A stretch of DNA of 41,508 nt, from positions 1 through 41,508 of the forward strand of contig CAZDXN010000008.1 in NCBI GenBank assembly GCA_964509695.1, read 5' to 3'. Within the stretch, counting starts at the first letter, position 1. The number at the start of each line of letters is the position of its first letter. Made by a program: the position numbers and the translations under genes. The notes beneath the pieces were generated by a model, which was not told where the DNA came from, did not search any database, and worked only from the letters and a program-made list of their open reading frames with translations. This DNA comes from 2-01-FULL-50-23 sp964509695 (GTDB lineage Bacteria; Patescibacteriota; Microgenomatia; UBA1400; MFAQ01). Below, piece by piece: positions 22,552-29,909 of the stretch.

Positions 22552-24224
22552 TGACTGAAGTAATAAAAGATGGTTTGCCAGTCTATCCAGAAAAACTGGA
22601 GGTGGAGAGAAGTGAACCCAGGTCTGTTTTTTGGACAGACGCGGAAGCTGATCTGGTAGTTGGTTTCCTTAATGGTGTGGAGGGGCGGGAAGATGGTGGT
22701 GGAGGATGGGCATCAGTTTTGGCGACTGAGACGAAGATCAGTGAAGAAGATAAGATGGAAGTCGAAAAATTGATTCAGGAAACGAATGCCATTAAGCCTC
22801 AAGATAGCACGTCTAACGATGAGGTGATGACGGGAGATAAGTCGGAATATGAATGGATGACTAAGGAGGCGACGAGGTCGGTTCTTTCCCAGATCGAGAG
22901 GAGTTTGCGCTCAGTGGGGATGTTTTCCAATCTGGACTACAGAAGGAGAGCTGTGTCGGGAAAAATCAGAGAAAAAAGGTCATTTGGCTTGGAAACAAAC
23001 ATGAGCGGATATAAACACAAGTCTAAGTCGCCGATTAAAGATTCTTCCGGTAATTATGTCTTGGCGGACAAAGTCGAAGGTGGCTATCTTCGCCACGAAG
23101 AAGGGGGGCCGAGGGTTTTGTCGCAAATTTTACTACCGATGTTTAATTCGGAAAAGCCAATGAAGTGGAGACGGTTTGTCAGAGGTATGGCTCACGAGGT
23201 GGCCCACGAAATCAGGGTCTGGGCTAATAGATGTCTTTGGGAAAATATTGAGTGGAGCGATAAGTTGCCTAGACGTGGGAATGTGGCCGCTTATGGTCCG
23301 CAGGTTGGGTCAAATCTCACCGGGTCAGAGTCAGTGGGGATGCTGTCGGGAATAATTGCACAGAAAATGTGGGAAGTTTCTGGGAAGGTGCCAACGATAG
23401 AGGAGGTTTTGCCTCTTGTTGCTGCCAAGGCGGCGAAAAGATTGGAAGGTGGCGAGGCAGAGGACCGATATGACGTTGCGTCGTTGGCGCTTTACGATCA
23501 TCTCAAGCAGATTTGTGACAGGGGCGGTGGAGGAAAGAGTGCTTTGGATTTTCTTTCGATGGGGATTTGTGGTTATGTGACTTATGAACACCTGCCAGAC
23601 CTTATTCATGCGGGGGTAATAGATCAAACTGTTTTTGCCAAGTCAAAAATTGTGGTTCAAGAGGTTTTTGAACTAATGTGCGGAGTTGGATATACTGGCA
23701 ATATGGCTGATGATCGGACATTGACGGTAAGAGGGGAAACTGGAGTCTCGTTGGGAGATCCTTTGGATTGGTTGGGGGATGAGACAAAAAGATTGGTGCA
23801 AGAAAAAAAGGATGGGTTTGCTTTTTGGCAAGCAAAAATTACATTTGCCAATGGAGAATCTACAAGAGTGGCCTTTTCGGGTGACTCTGAATCTGATCCT
23901 GAAGGAGCTGATGGTCACACGATATATGTAGAAAAACCGAAGTTACTTTCGAGATTTGAAGGTTTGGAGTATGACGGATCGAAAAAGGCTTGGGGATTAG
24001 GTAATACTGATGGCAGAATATTTTTGGTTGGTGGGGAAGTGGAGAAGGGTGGGAAGGGAGAATACTCTTTGGAAGATGGCGATTCGTGGGAGCCCCCTGA
24101 CTCTGAAAGTCCTGGGTTTAACTCGAGTGTGGATTCGGACGGGGCTGAGGTAGAGATAAGAAGCCTGATTAATAAACAGACTAATAAAGATGGCGTCAAA
24201 GTTGAGTGGTTGGCACCTGCCTGA
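22551..24224 (+). CDS. Uncharacterised protein with an HExxH zincin motif
   Basis: 557 residues, family not recognised. Residues 215-220 read HEVAHE in RGMAHEVAHEIRVWAN, a zinc-metallopeptidase signature. Glu260 in LTGSESVGML, about 40 residues on, could be the third ligand as in gluzincins. The N-terminal ~100 residues are acidic and probably disordered; the C-terminal ~100 are acidic, Gly/Ser-rich and low complexity. No signal peptide or TM helix is seen. It is translationally coupled to the ATP-grasp gene (TAATG overlap) and ends against the convergent RimK-like gene. A peptidase acting on the product of the ligases is a plausible but untested role. Confidence 0.6.
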   Translation: MTEVIKDGLPVYPEKLEVERSEPRSVFWTDAEADLVVGFLNGVEGREDGGGGWASVLATETKISEEDKMEVEKLIQETNAIKPQDSTSNDEVMTGDKSEYEWMTKEATRSVLSQIERSLRSVGMFSNLDYRRRAVSGKIREKRSFGLETNMSGYKHKSKSPIKDSSGNYVLADKVEGGYLRHEEGGPRVLSQILLPMFNSEKPMKWRRFVRGMAHEVAHEIRVWANRCLWENIEWSDKLPRRGNVAAYGPQVGSNLTGSESVGMLSGIIAQKMWEVSGKVPTIEEVLPLVAAKAAKRLEGGEAEDRYDVASLALYDHLKQICDRGGGGKSALDFLSMGICGYVTYEHLPDLIHAGVIDQTVFAKSKIVVQEVFELMCGVGYTGNMADDRTLTVRGETGVSLGDPLDWLGDETKRLVQEKKDGFAFWQAKITFANGESTRVAFSGDSESDPEGADGHTIYVEKPKLLSRFEGLEYDGSKKAWGLGNTDGRIFLVGGEVEKGGKGEYSLEDGDSWEPPDSESPGFNSSVDSDGAEVEIRSLINKQTNKDGVKVEWLAPA

Positions 24225-25103
24225 TTATTTTGCGGACGAAATTGCGTGTTCGAGGTAGGTGCGGGCGATGTTTTCGTCGGTGGCTGATTCGATCCCCTCT
24301 ATTCCCGGATTATGATTGACTTCCAAAATATATCTTTTTCCTTCCGGAGTAATCAAAACGTCAACGCCGCCAATGGAAAGACCGATACAATGGAGAGCTC
24401 TTTTGGCTAACTCCTTGGTTTCTTCATCGGGAGTAATAATTTCGACGGTGCCCCCGAGGGAGAAATTGGCGCGGAAATCTCCGGGTCTGGGGGTGCGCCT
24501 CATAGCATAAACATGGTCGCCGATAATGAGAACTCGTAGATCTTTCTCGTAAGGAATAAATTCCTGGATAAGGTAATAGCCGGCAGAACGTTCTTCGTCA
24601 TTTGCTTTTTTGATAAATTCTGAAAGTTGCTTCGGGTCTTCGAGTTTTTCAATGCCCCTACCCTTGCCGGTTTTGATCGGCTTGATGATGATCGGATAGC
24701 CGATCTTTGCGCAGAGAGAGGGAAAATCGTTGTAGGATCTGGTGTGAAAACTGTCGGGCAGAGGGAAGTTTTCTAGGGAGAGTTTTGTCAGGTCAGCGAC
24801 CTTGTTGATCGAATAATATATTTGCCCGTAATTATTGTCGAAAACTTTAATGCCTTTTTTTCTAAAATGTCTGACCAGAGAAATAGTGTTTTTGACTGAT
24901 GAGAAAATGCTATGAAAAATGACGACATCAGTATCTGAGTCAATGTCAGTGATTCCGGGGAGGACAAGCTGGTTATCTTTGATCTGAAGGTCAATGTCGC
25001 CAATGGAAACGTGGGAACAAACATGTCCTAGTGCCTTGGCCTCCGATACTACCCGATCAATTTTGAAGTTTGGGCCGATGGTGGAAAGAAGGACGATTTT
25101 CAT
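24225..25103 (-). CDS. RimK-family ATP-grasp ligase
   Basis: A 292-residue RimK/LysX-type ligase. The pre-ATP-grasp domain is KIVLLSTIGPNFKIDRVVSE. The ATP-binding loops are YPIIIKPIKTGKGRGIEKL and DLRVLIIGDHVYAMRR, with the family signature FRANFSLGGTVEI. The metal-binding end is GVDVLITPEGKRYILEVNHNPGIEG. RimK enzymes add glutamate or other amino acids to proteins or small acceptors; the acceptor here is unknown. It is convergent with the ATP-grasp/HExxH operon, the stop codons being directly adjacent. A GATAAT box 6 bases before the ATG supports the start. Confidence 0.87.
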   Translation of the reverse strand: MKIVLLSTIGPNFKIDRVVSEAKALGHVCSHVSIGDIDLQIKDNQLVLPGITDIDSDTDVVIFHSIFSSVKNTISLVRHFRKKGIKVFDNNYGQIYYSINKVADLTKLSLENFPLPDSFHTRSYNDFPSLCAKIGYPIIIKPIKTGKGRGIEKLEDPKQLSEFIKKANDEERSAGYYLIQEFIPYEKDLRVLIIGDHVYAMRRTPRPGDFRANFSLGGTVEIITPDEETKELAKRALHCIGLSIGGVDVLITPEGKRYILEVNHNPGIEGIESATDENIARTYLEHAISSAK

Positions 25104-25109
25104 GGCTGT

Positions 25110-25115
25110 ATTATC
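25110..25115 (-). promoter_or_regulatory. -10 box of the RimK-like gene, leaderless
   Basis: GATAAT on the minus strand, 6 bases before ATG 25103. Confidence 0.5.
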
Positions 25116-25146
25116 TCACAACTATATAATTCCAAATCCAGTGTGG

Positions 25147-25152
25147 TAGAAT
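25147..25152 (+). promoter_or_regulatory. -10 box of mnmA, leaderless
   Basis: TAGAAT, 6 bases before ATG 25159. Confidence 0.55.
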
Positions 25153-25158
25153 TAGCCC

Positions 25159-26460
25159 ATGAATCGGGCTAAAATTAGAGTGGCCGTTGGGATATCCGGC
25201 GGAGTGGATTCGGCGGTGACGGCTTTGCTTTTGAAGGAAGCGGGGTGTGAGGTGGTGGGAGTACATTTGTATTGCTGGCCTCCAAAGGAAGAATATCTAG
25301 TAGCCAGTAGTCAGTATTCGGTGGAAGAGAAGGAGTCCTTGAGAAAAGAATGGGTGAAAAAGAATGGTTGTCGGGCGGATGAAGATAAAAAGTTTGCTCT
25401 GAAAACGGCGTTGGAGTTAGACATACCTTTTGTGACGCTGGATTTTTCGGAGGAATATAACTTGCGAGTGGTGGATTATTTCTATCGCGAGTATGAGGCG
25501 GGCAGGACGCCGAATCCGGACGTAATGTGCAACAGTGAAATTAAATTCGGACTGTTTCTCGATTGGGCCCTTCAAAATGGATTTGACTTCATAGCCACTG
25601 GGCATTATGCGAAGATCGGGCAGACACTGGATGAAAATACCGGGCAGACACTGGATGAAAATACCGGGCAGACACGGGGGCCTGCCCCTACGAGATTGTT
25701 TATACCGGCTGATAGACACAAAGACCAAACTTATTTTCTTTGGAAGTTAACACAAAAAGAGTTGAAACATGTTTTGTTTCCTTTGGGAGACTTGGAGAAA
25801 AATGAAGTGAGAAAGATCGCGCTGAAGGCAGCCTTGCCTGCCGGCAGGCAAGGTTTGTCGGTGGCGGGGAGGCCGGACTCGCAGGGAATTTGTTTTGTGG
25901 GGAATGTCGAGGCACGAAAATTCTTAGCCCGTCGATTGCAGAAAAAGATGGGTGAGGTAAAAAATATTTCTGGTGAAGTGATAGGGACTCACGATGGGGT
26001 TTGGTTTTATACGGTTGGGCAGCGGGGGGGGTGGACGATTGACCCAAAAATTCAAAAACTTCTGGCAAAGCCAGATCACGCTTCGCGTGACAAAAACTCA
26101 AAAACTCAAAAGGGAGACGCAACGCCTGTGTTTTATGTGATTAACAAGGACGCCGAGAAAAATGAGTTGGTGGTGGGGGTGGGGAAGGAAACCGAGAGAC
26201 AAAGGTTTGAGGTAGGGGAGGTGAATTGGATGGGGAAAAGTGACACTGTGACACAGTGTCACGTAAGAATCAGGCATGGGGGGAAGCTAATAGCGGCAGA
26301 AATTACCCCCTCTCCTCGCAATAGCGAGGCTTCTCCCCCTAATTTAGGGGGAGAGTACGAGGTAAAGTTATTTGAGCCTCAAAGAGGTGTGGCGCCGGGG
26401 CAGTCGGCGGTATTTTATAGTGAGGAGGGAGAGCTTTTGGGTGGAGGAGTGATCGCCTAG
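25159..26460 (+). CDS. mnmA: tRNA-specific 2-thiouridylase, enlarged by in-frame repeats
   Basis: A 433-residue enzyme that thiolates uridine 34 of Lys/Glu/Gln tRNAs. Usual length is about 360. The PP-loop is VAVGISGGVDSAV. The two catalytic cysteines are in NPDVMCNSEIKFG and QGICFVGN. DRHKDQTYFLW and the C-terminal barrel (FEPQRGVAPGQSAVFYSE) are present. The excess length comes largely from translated repeats: a 24-bp tandem repeat (GQTLDENT twice), the palindrome PAGRQG, a double hairpin plus KNSKTQK, an SDTVTQCHVR palindrome, and SPRNSEASPPNLGG hairpins. All keep the frame and fall between conserved motifs, so the enzyme may well be functional. Confidence 0.94.
   Translation: MNRAKIRVAVGISGGVDSAVTALLLKEAGCEVVGVHLYCWPPKEEYLVASSQYSVEEKESLRKEWVKKNGCRADEDKKFALKTALELDIPFVTLDFSEEYNLRVVDYFYREYEAGRTPNPDVMCNSEIKFGLFLDWALQNGFDFIATGHYAKIGQTLDENTGQTLDENTGQTRGPAPTRLFIPADRHKDQTYFLWKLTQKELKHVLFPLGDLEKNEVRKIALKAALPAGRQGLSVAGRPDSQGICFVGNVEARKFLARRLQKKMGEVKNISGEVIGTHDGVWFYTVGQRGGWTIDPKIQKLLAKPDHASRDKNSKTQKGDATPVFYVINKDAEKNELVVGVGKETERQRFEVGEVNWMGKSDTVTQCHVRIRHGGKLIAAEITPSPRNSEASPPNLGGEYEVKLFEPQRGVAPGQSAVFYSEEGELLGGGVIA
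25299..25322 (+). repeat. AGCCAGTAGTCAGTATTC repeat in mnmA
   Basis: Degenerate CAGTAGTCAGT units translated as ASSQYS, related to the tract at 5973-6007. Confidence 0.45.
25617..25693 (+). repeat. 24-bp tandem repeat plus GGGCAG...CTGCCC element in mnmA
   Basis: Two exact 24-base units (25617-25640 and 25641-25664, each beginning CGGGCAGACACTGG), then a partial third unit leading into a GGGCAG/CTGCCC hairpin that ends at CCCCTACGA. All in frame. Confidence 0.85.
25832..25853 (+). repeat. Perfect palindrome in mnmA (PAGRQG element)
   Basis: The 11-base arm CCTTGCCTGCC followed immediately by its exact complement, translated as LPAGRQG. A sister palindrome encodes the same peptide in dus at 40850-40871. 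Confidence 0.85.
26061..26111 (+). repeat. Double hairpin plus AACTCAAAA tract in mnmA
   Basis: TCTGGC/GCCAGA (loop AAA) directly followed by TCACGC/GCGTGA (loop TTC), then AACTCAAAA units. Translated as KPDHASRDKNSKTQK. Confidence 0.75.
26240..26262 (+). repeat. Perfect palindrome GTGACACTGTG in mnmA
   Basis: The arm GTGACACTGTG, one A, then the exact complement. Translated in frame near SDTVTQCHV. Confidence 0.75.
26314..26354 (+). repeat. Two adjacent hairpins in mnmA
   Basis: CCTCGC/GCGAGG with loop AATA, then the 23-base palindrome with arm TCTCCCCCTAA, the same family as the hairpins upstream of lysS and rel. Translated as PRNSEASPPNLGGE. Confidence 0.75.
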
Positions 26461-26475
26461 CTCATAACTTTGTGA

Positions 26476-26481
26476 TATAAA
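26476..26481 (+). promoter_or_regulatory. -10 box of the 26488 gene, leaderless
   Basis: TATAAA, 6 bases before ATG 26488. Confidence 0.5.
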
Positions 26482-26487
26482 CGAGCT

Positions 26488-27176
26488 ATGAATAAAACGG
26501 CCGAGCTTGGTTCGTGGATTAGTGAGTATTTTGAGGGACATCCGGCTGATTATTTTGAGGATAAGGTTTTGGTGCAATTACAGAAAGACTACCATTATAT
26601 TGAGTCGACTGAGGGTGGTTTTGAAGTCTGGAATGGGAGCTTCCCGGGGGTAGGAGGTTTAGACCATTTTGTCTTGAAGTTTCAGAAAGGGAACACGATG
26701 AGGATAGATTCTCCCTAAAAATTCAGGCTCTAAAGTCTCGTTTGTCTAATCATTCCGGAGTTTTCTTGAAATATGAAGATAACAAGTGGAGAGACGATGG
26801 AGGAATCTGGCTTGATAGAATTAATGGTTTGAGAAATTGGCCGGCGATAATGAGGGATGATATTCTAGATAGTAATCGGTTTGAATACTGCGTGCCGGTG
26901 GATATAGGGGAAACTTTGTCGTTTTGGTTGATGAAACTTGAAGACGGCGATTTCTCGATGCCGGTGGTAGTTCCCGCTACGACCGTGATGATCGGAGATT
27001 TTGAGTGGGAAGTGCCGTTTCGAATTGGCACAACAACTTTTTGTCCGAATAACACGATAGGTTTGATGAAGTTCTTGGTCGAAGGGAAGGGGGTGGATCG
27101 AGAACGACGGGAGAAGATATTTCGCGAGGCATTGGATATAGAAGCGGCGATGAGACTTAGATTTCTGTTGAGATGA
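26488..27176 (+). pseudogene. Orphan gene read in two frames; frameshift or recoding site
   Basis: The first frame (26488-26718) gives 76 residues and stops. A second frame, -1 relative to it, is open from about 26620 to 27176. Upstream of its first possible start codon (26742) it reads as a convincing protein (SEREHDEDRFSLKIQALKSR), so the two were or are one product. The frames meet at C CCG GGG (26643-26649), an X XXY YYZ -1 slippery pattern in the correct phase. Slippage there would give 229 residues. A one-base indel in the G5 run, in the genome or the assembly, is equally possible. No family is recognised. The C-terminal part reads PVVVPATTV...CPNNTIGLMKFLVEG and ends in a charged helix. 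Confidence 0.6.
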
Positions 27177-27233
27177 GAAATCCCCCTAATTATTTTTTGT
27201 CTTTGTGGGTGGCGGTGGAGAAGAAAATGGGAC

Positions 27234-27262
27234 TTGACAGGGAATTGTATAAAGTTCATAAA
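27234..27262 (+). promoter_or_regulatory. Promoter of the secreted-protein operon
   Basis: TTGACA (27234-27239), a 17-base spacer, then CATAAA (27257-27262). The ATG at 27274 is 11 bases on, so the leader is only about 5 bases. Confidence 0.65.
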
Positions 27263-27273
27263 TACATTCAGAG

Positions 27274-28743
27274 ATGAGATTTATTGATAAGAAGTTAATC
27301 GCCCTTCTTTTTTTGGTTCTTGTGGTGTCTGTTTTTGTTTTGGTGAAGCCAAGGTTGGTAAAATCAGCCGCTCTGACTTCCGCCTCTGTCACTCTGAGTA
27401 ACTCCCGTCTCTCCTACTTTGCCAAGACTACCGGCACCCACGCCGCCGCCGACTCCACTATTGATATCGCCACTTCGGGTAATTCCGACAATAATACCAG
27501 TCACCTCTTCCCCAATGACGGGGTCTCTGTCGGTGTCAATGGCGGTCGAACCGTTGCTAGAATTGTCGACTCCGACACCTTTGCCCTGAACACCCCTCTC
27601 ACCGTTGGGGCGGCCGCTGGTCAGAATGTCTATGCCACTCAATCCGGTGCCGTTACCGTCGCCTTCACTCTCGCTAGCCAGATTCCTGCTAACGGTTACA
27701 TTCGTATCACTATTCCTGATCCGGCTAGTGGTGGCAATGATGGTGCCCCAGATACTGGAGCTTCGATCGCGCTCAGTGGTTGGGATCTTAATAGCATAGC
27801 CGCTGCCGATATCACCGTTTCCGGGGGAACCGGCTGTTCCTGGAATGCGACCGAAACTATCACAGCAGGCTCAGGCTCCAGTCATTTCATTGATGCCACT
27901 ACTACGGCTGCCTGCACTGCCGGTACCGTCACCGTCGCCATAGACGCCTCTCCCGGACTGGTCAATCCCGCCGCAATTTCTTCCGGACACACGGCGGGGA
28001 CAGCCGATGTCTATCAGTGGACCGTTTCGACCTATGATGGAGATCCGGCTGGTGCTGGTGTTATTCTCGATACCACCGACATCACCGTCGCCCCAATTGA
28101 AGGAGTTCTCGTCTCCGCTACCATCGACGAAACCCTCTCTTTTTCTGTCGCTGGAGTCACCGCCGATGCTGGAACTACCGGCACTTGCGGAATCACCCGA
28201 ACTGCCAGTAGTCCGGATACGACCGCCTACTCTGTGCCTTGGGGAACGATTTCTCCGACTTATCTTGCGGCTACTCATAATACCTCACAACTTCTGACGG
28301 TCAGTACCAATGCTGACGGCGGCTATGCCGTCACCATCATTGAAAACGACCAGATGGGGAAGGACGGCGTTACTTGTACCGGTGCCTCTGCGGGAGAGTC
28401 GGTCAGTTGTATTCAGGACACCACCTGTAGTGCTGCCGGCTGTGACCAAACGACCCTGCGTGATTGGACCTCAAGCCCCACTAGTTATCCTGGCCTCGGT
28501 TACTCTTTGGAAGAGGTGACGGCGAGTGAAGCTTCCTTTGAGTTTGATGATTCAGCCGCAAACTTCAATGCCAAACAAATCCCCGATGCCGAAACCCCTG
28601 AAGCTGCTGTGACTATCATGACCAACGCTGGACCGGTGGATACCTCTCAAGTTTACGTTTGCTATCGCATTGATGTCACCGCTACCCAACCTTCTGGTTA
28701 TTATTTCAACAAGGTGAGATATACCGCCACCGCTGTCTTTTAA
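27274..28743 (+). CDS. Secreted Thr/Ser/Ala-rich surface protein
   Basis: 489 residues, not assigned to a named family. An N-terminal signal peptide (KKLIALLFLVLVVSVFVLVK) is followed by an all-beta-looking, Thr/Ser/Ala/Gly-rich ectodomain with several cysteines in the second half (GTCGITR, GVTCTG, SCIQDTTCSAAGCDQ) that could form disulfides. There is no TM anchor at the C-terminus (VRYTATAVF). Codons end in C far more than in neighbouring plus-strand genes, so base use differs sharply. It is followed 15 bases later by a membrane protein of the DUF916-like type. In Firmicutes such proteins partner WxL surface proteins, so a similar pairing is possible here. Confidence 0.7.
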   Translation: MRFIDKKLIALLFLVLVVSVFVLVKPRLVKSAALTSASVTLSNSRLSYFAKTTGTHAAADSTIDIATSGNSDNNTSHLFPNDGVSVGVNGGRTVARIVDSDTFALNTPLTVGAAAGQNVYATQSGAVTVAFTLASQIPANGYIRITIPDPASGGNDGAPDTGASIALSGWDLNSIAAADITVSGGTGCSWNATETITAGSGSSHFIDATTTAACTAGTVTVAIDASPGLVNPAAISSGHTAGTADVYQWTVSTYDGDPAGAGVILDTTDITVAPIEGVLVSATIDETLSFSVAGVTADAGTTGTCGITRTASSPDTTAYSVPWGTISPTYLAATHNTSQLLTVSTNADGGYAVTIIENDQMGKDGVTCTGASAGESVSCIQDTTCSAAGCDQTTLRDWTSSPTSYPGLGYSLEEVTASEASFEFDDSAANFNAKQIPDAETPEAAVTIMTNAGPVDTSQVYVCYRIDVTATQPSGYYFNKVRYTATAVF

Positions 28744-28758
28744 AATACATCAAGAACC

Positions 28759-29754
28759 ATGAAAAAAACTGCCCTCCTCCTCACAATCATAAGTCTTGTG
28801 GGTCTTATAAGTCTTATGGGACCTATTCCCGCCTTTGCCCAGAACGCCACTGCCCTGACCATTGCTCCGGCTCGCCAACAGCACGACCTCAAACCCGGAG
28901 AGTCCACCAATATCATTCTAAAACTGATGAATACTGGAACATCTCCCGTTGTGGGATCACTCTCTGTGGCCAATTTTATTGTCACAAGTGCTGACGGCAA
29001 GCCTCAATTCCTTGAGAACAAGTTGGCGCTGCCTTCTAAATATGCGGCCGCGACTTGGTTTAGACTCCCTTATGATCGCCTGGCCGTCCCCGCCCAAGGC
29101 AAGGTAGAGATGCAGATCAAAATCACCACCCCGAAGAACGCTCTGCCCGGTGGTCATTATGCGGCCATAATTTTCGAGCCAACGGCTGATACCAGCATTG
29201 CTGCTGTTCCCGACAAAGCCGGTCAATCATCCATTTCCCCTCGCATCGCTGGCTTGGTCTACATCGTCGTCCCCGGTGATTATGTGGAGACGGCTAATTT
29301 AGTTCAGTTTTCTGCTCCTAATTTTTCTCAATCCGGACCAATTGACATCGCCACGGCCATCAAAAACACTTCGCCGACCCATATCCGTCCGATCGGTACA
29401 ATTACCATCACCAACATGCTTGGGGATGTCACGACCGTCCTGCCTTTGGAAGAGGTGAATATTTTCCCTGATGCCAGTAAGCTCTACAAGAATACCATTC
29501 CGACCAAATGGTTGGTGGGTCGCTACCGGGCTGATTTCTCAGCTGTTTTTGGCGCCTCGGGAAAGGTTCTGACGGGGACGATCTTCTTCACTGTCTTCCC
29601 GGTGATGCTTTCTATTTACCTTCTCATCTTTATCCTCGCCATCGCCTTCATCATTAAATACCTGATTAAGAGGAACCTGAAACATCAGCAGGAGTTGGAG
29701 GCAGAAGTGGCCGAATTGAAGAAGGAAGTTAGCGATTTGGAGCACAAGCCATAA
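28759..29754 (+). CDS. DUF916-like exported protein with C-terminal TM helix and coiled coil
   Basis: 331 residues. Signal peptide residues 1-28 (cleavage after AFAQ). Ig-like beta domains follow, typical of the DUF916/WxL-binding type (LTIAPARQQHDLKPGESTN, LPGGHYAAIIFEP). One TM helix (FPVMLSIYLLIFILAIAFII) is next, then a basic stop-transfer and a cytoplasmic heptad-like tail (ELEAEVAELKKEVSDLEHK). It would sit in the membrane with the beta domains outside and may hold or present the neighbouring secreted protein. It shares the C-rich codon use of that gene, indicating a common origin or high expression. Confidence 0.75.
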   Translation: MKKTALLLTIISLVGLISLMGPIPAFAQNATALTIAPARQQHDLKPGESTNIILKLMNTGTSPVVGSLSVANFIVTSADGKPQFLENKLALPSKYAAATWFRLPYDRLAVPAQGKVEMQIKITTPKNALPGGHYAAIIFEPTADTSIAAVPDKAGQSSISPRIAGLVYIVVPGDYVETANLVQFSAPNFSQSGPIDIATAIKNTSPTHIRPIGTITITNMLGDVTTVLPLEEVNIFPDASKLYKNTIPTKWLVGRYRADFSAVFGASGKVLTGTIFFTVFPVMLSIYLLIFILAIAFIIKYLIKRNLKHQQELEAEVAELKKEVSDLEHKP

Positions 29755-29772
29755 CCTTGAGGCTTGTTTATT
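29744..29772 (+). terminator. Weak intrinsic terminator after the surface-protein operon
   Basis: ACAAGCC (29744-29750) and GGCTTGT (29761-29767) form a 7-bp stem around the stop codon, followed by TTATT. The U-run is poor. Confidence 0.3.
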
Positions 29773-29792
29773 CAGGCTGGATTTGATAAAAT
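29764..29792 (+). promoter_or_regulatory. Putative rRNA promoter
   Basis: TTGTTT (29764-29769), a 17-base spacer, then TAAAAT (29787-29792), about 118 bases before the 16S 5' end. A second TTGACA at 29805 lacks a convincing -10. Confidence 0.45.
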
Positions 29793-29834
29793 TGCCCCTG
29801 CACTTTGACAAGTGAAGATTTTTATTTTTTTGTC

Positions 29835-29853
29835 ACTTGAAATGTGACAGGAA
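29835..29853 (+). other. 5' arm of the 16S processing stem
   Basis: This 19-base arm (ACTTGAAATGTGACAGGAA) pairs with 31543-31561 with one mismatch, enclosing the 16S gene as RNase III processing stems do. A competing local hairpin TGTCAC/GTGACA also exists. Confidence 0.65.
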
Positions 29854-29876
29854 GGTTAATTCGAAACAAAAGAAAG

Positions 29877-29900
29877 TCCCGAGTCAAATCGGGAGTTTTT
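29877..29900 (+). terminator. Terminator-like hairpin just upstream of 16S
   Basis: TCCCGA, loop GTCAAA, TCGGGA, then G and five Ts. It lies about 10 bases before the 16S 5' end and after the putative promoter, so it must be read through or serve processing or attenuation. Confidence 0.45.
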
Positions 29901-29909
29901 CCGTTTTAA

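Noticed and set aside
25617..25675. 24-bp tandem repeats as a possible CRISPR
   Set aside because: Units are directly adjacent with no spacers, lie inside mnmA and are translated; no cas genes are nearby.
27364..28278. Minus-strand Gly/Ser-rich frames opposite the secreted protein
   Set aside because: They are low-complexity antisense products of C-rich codons; the plus frame has a signal peptide and promoter.
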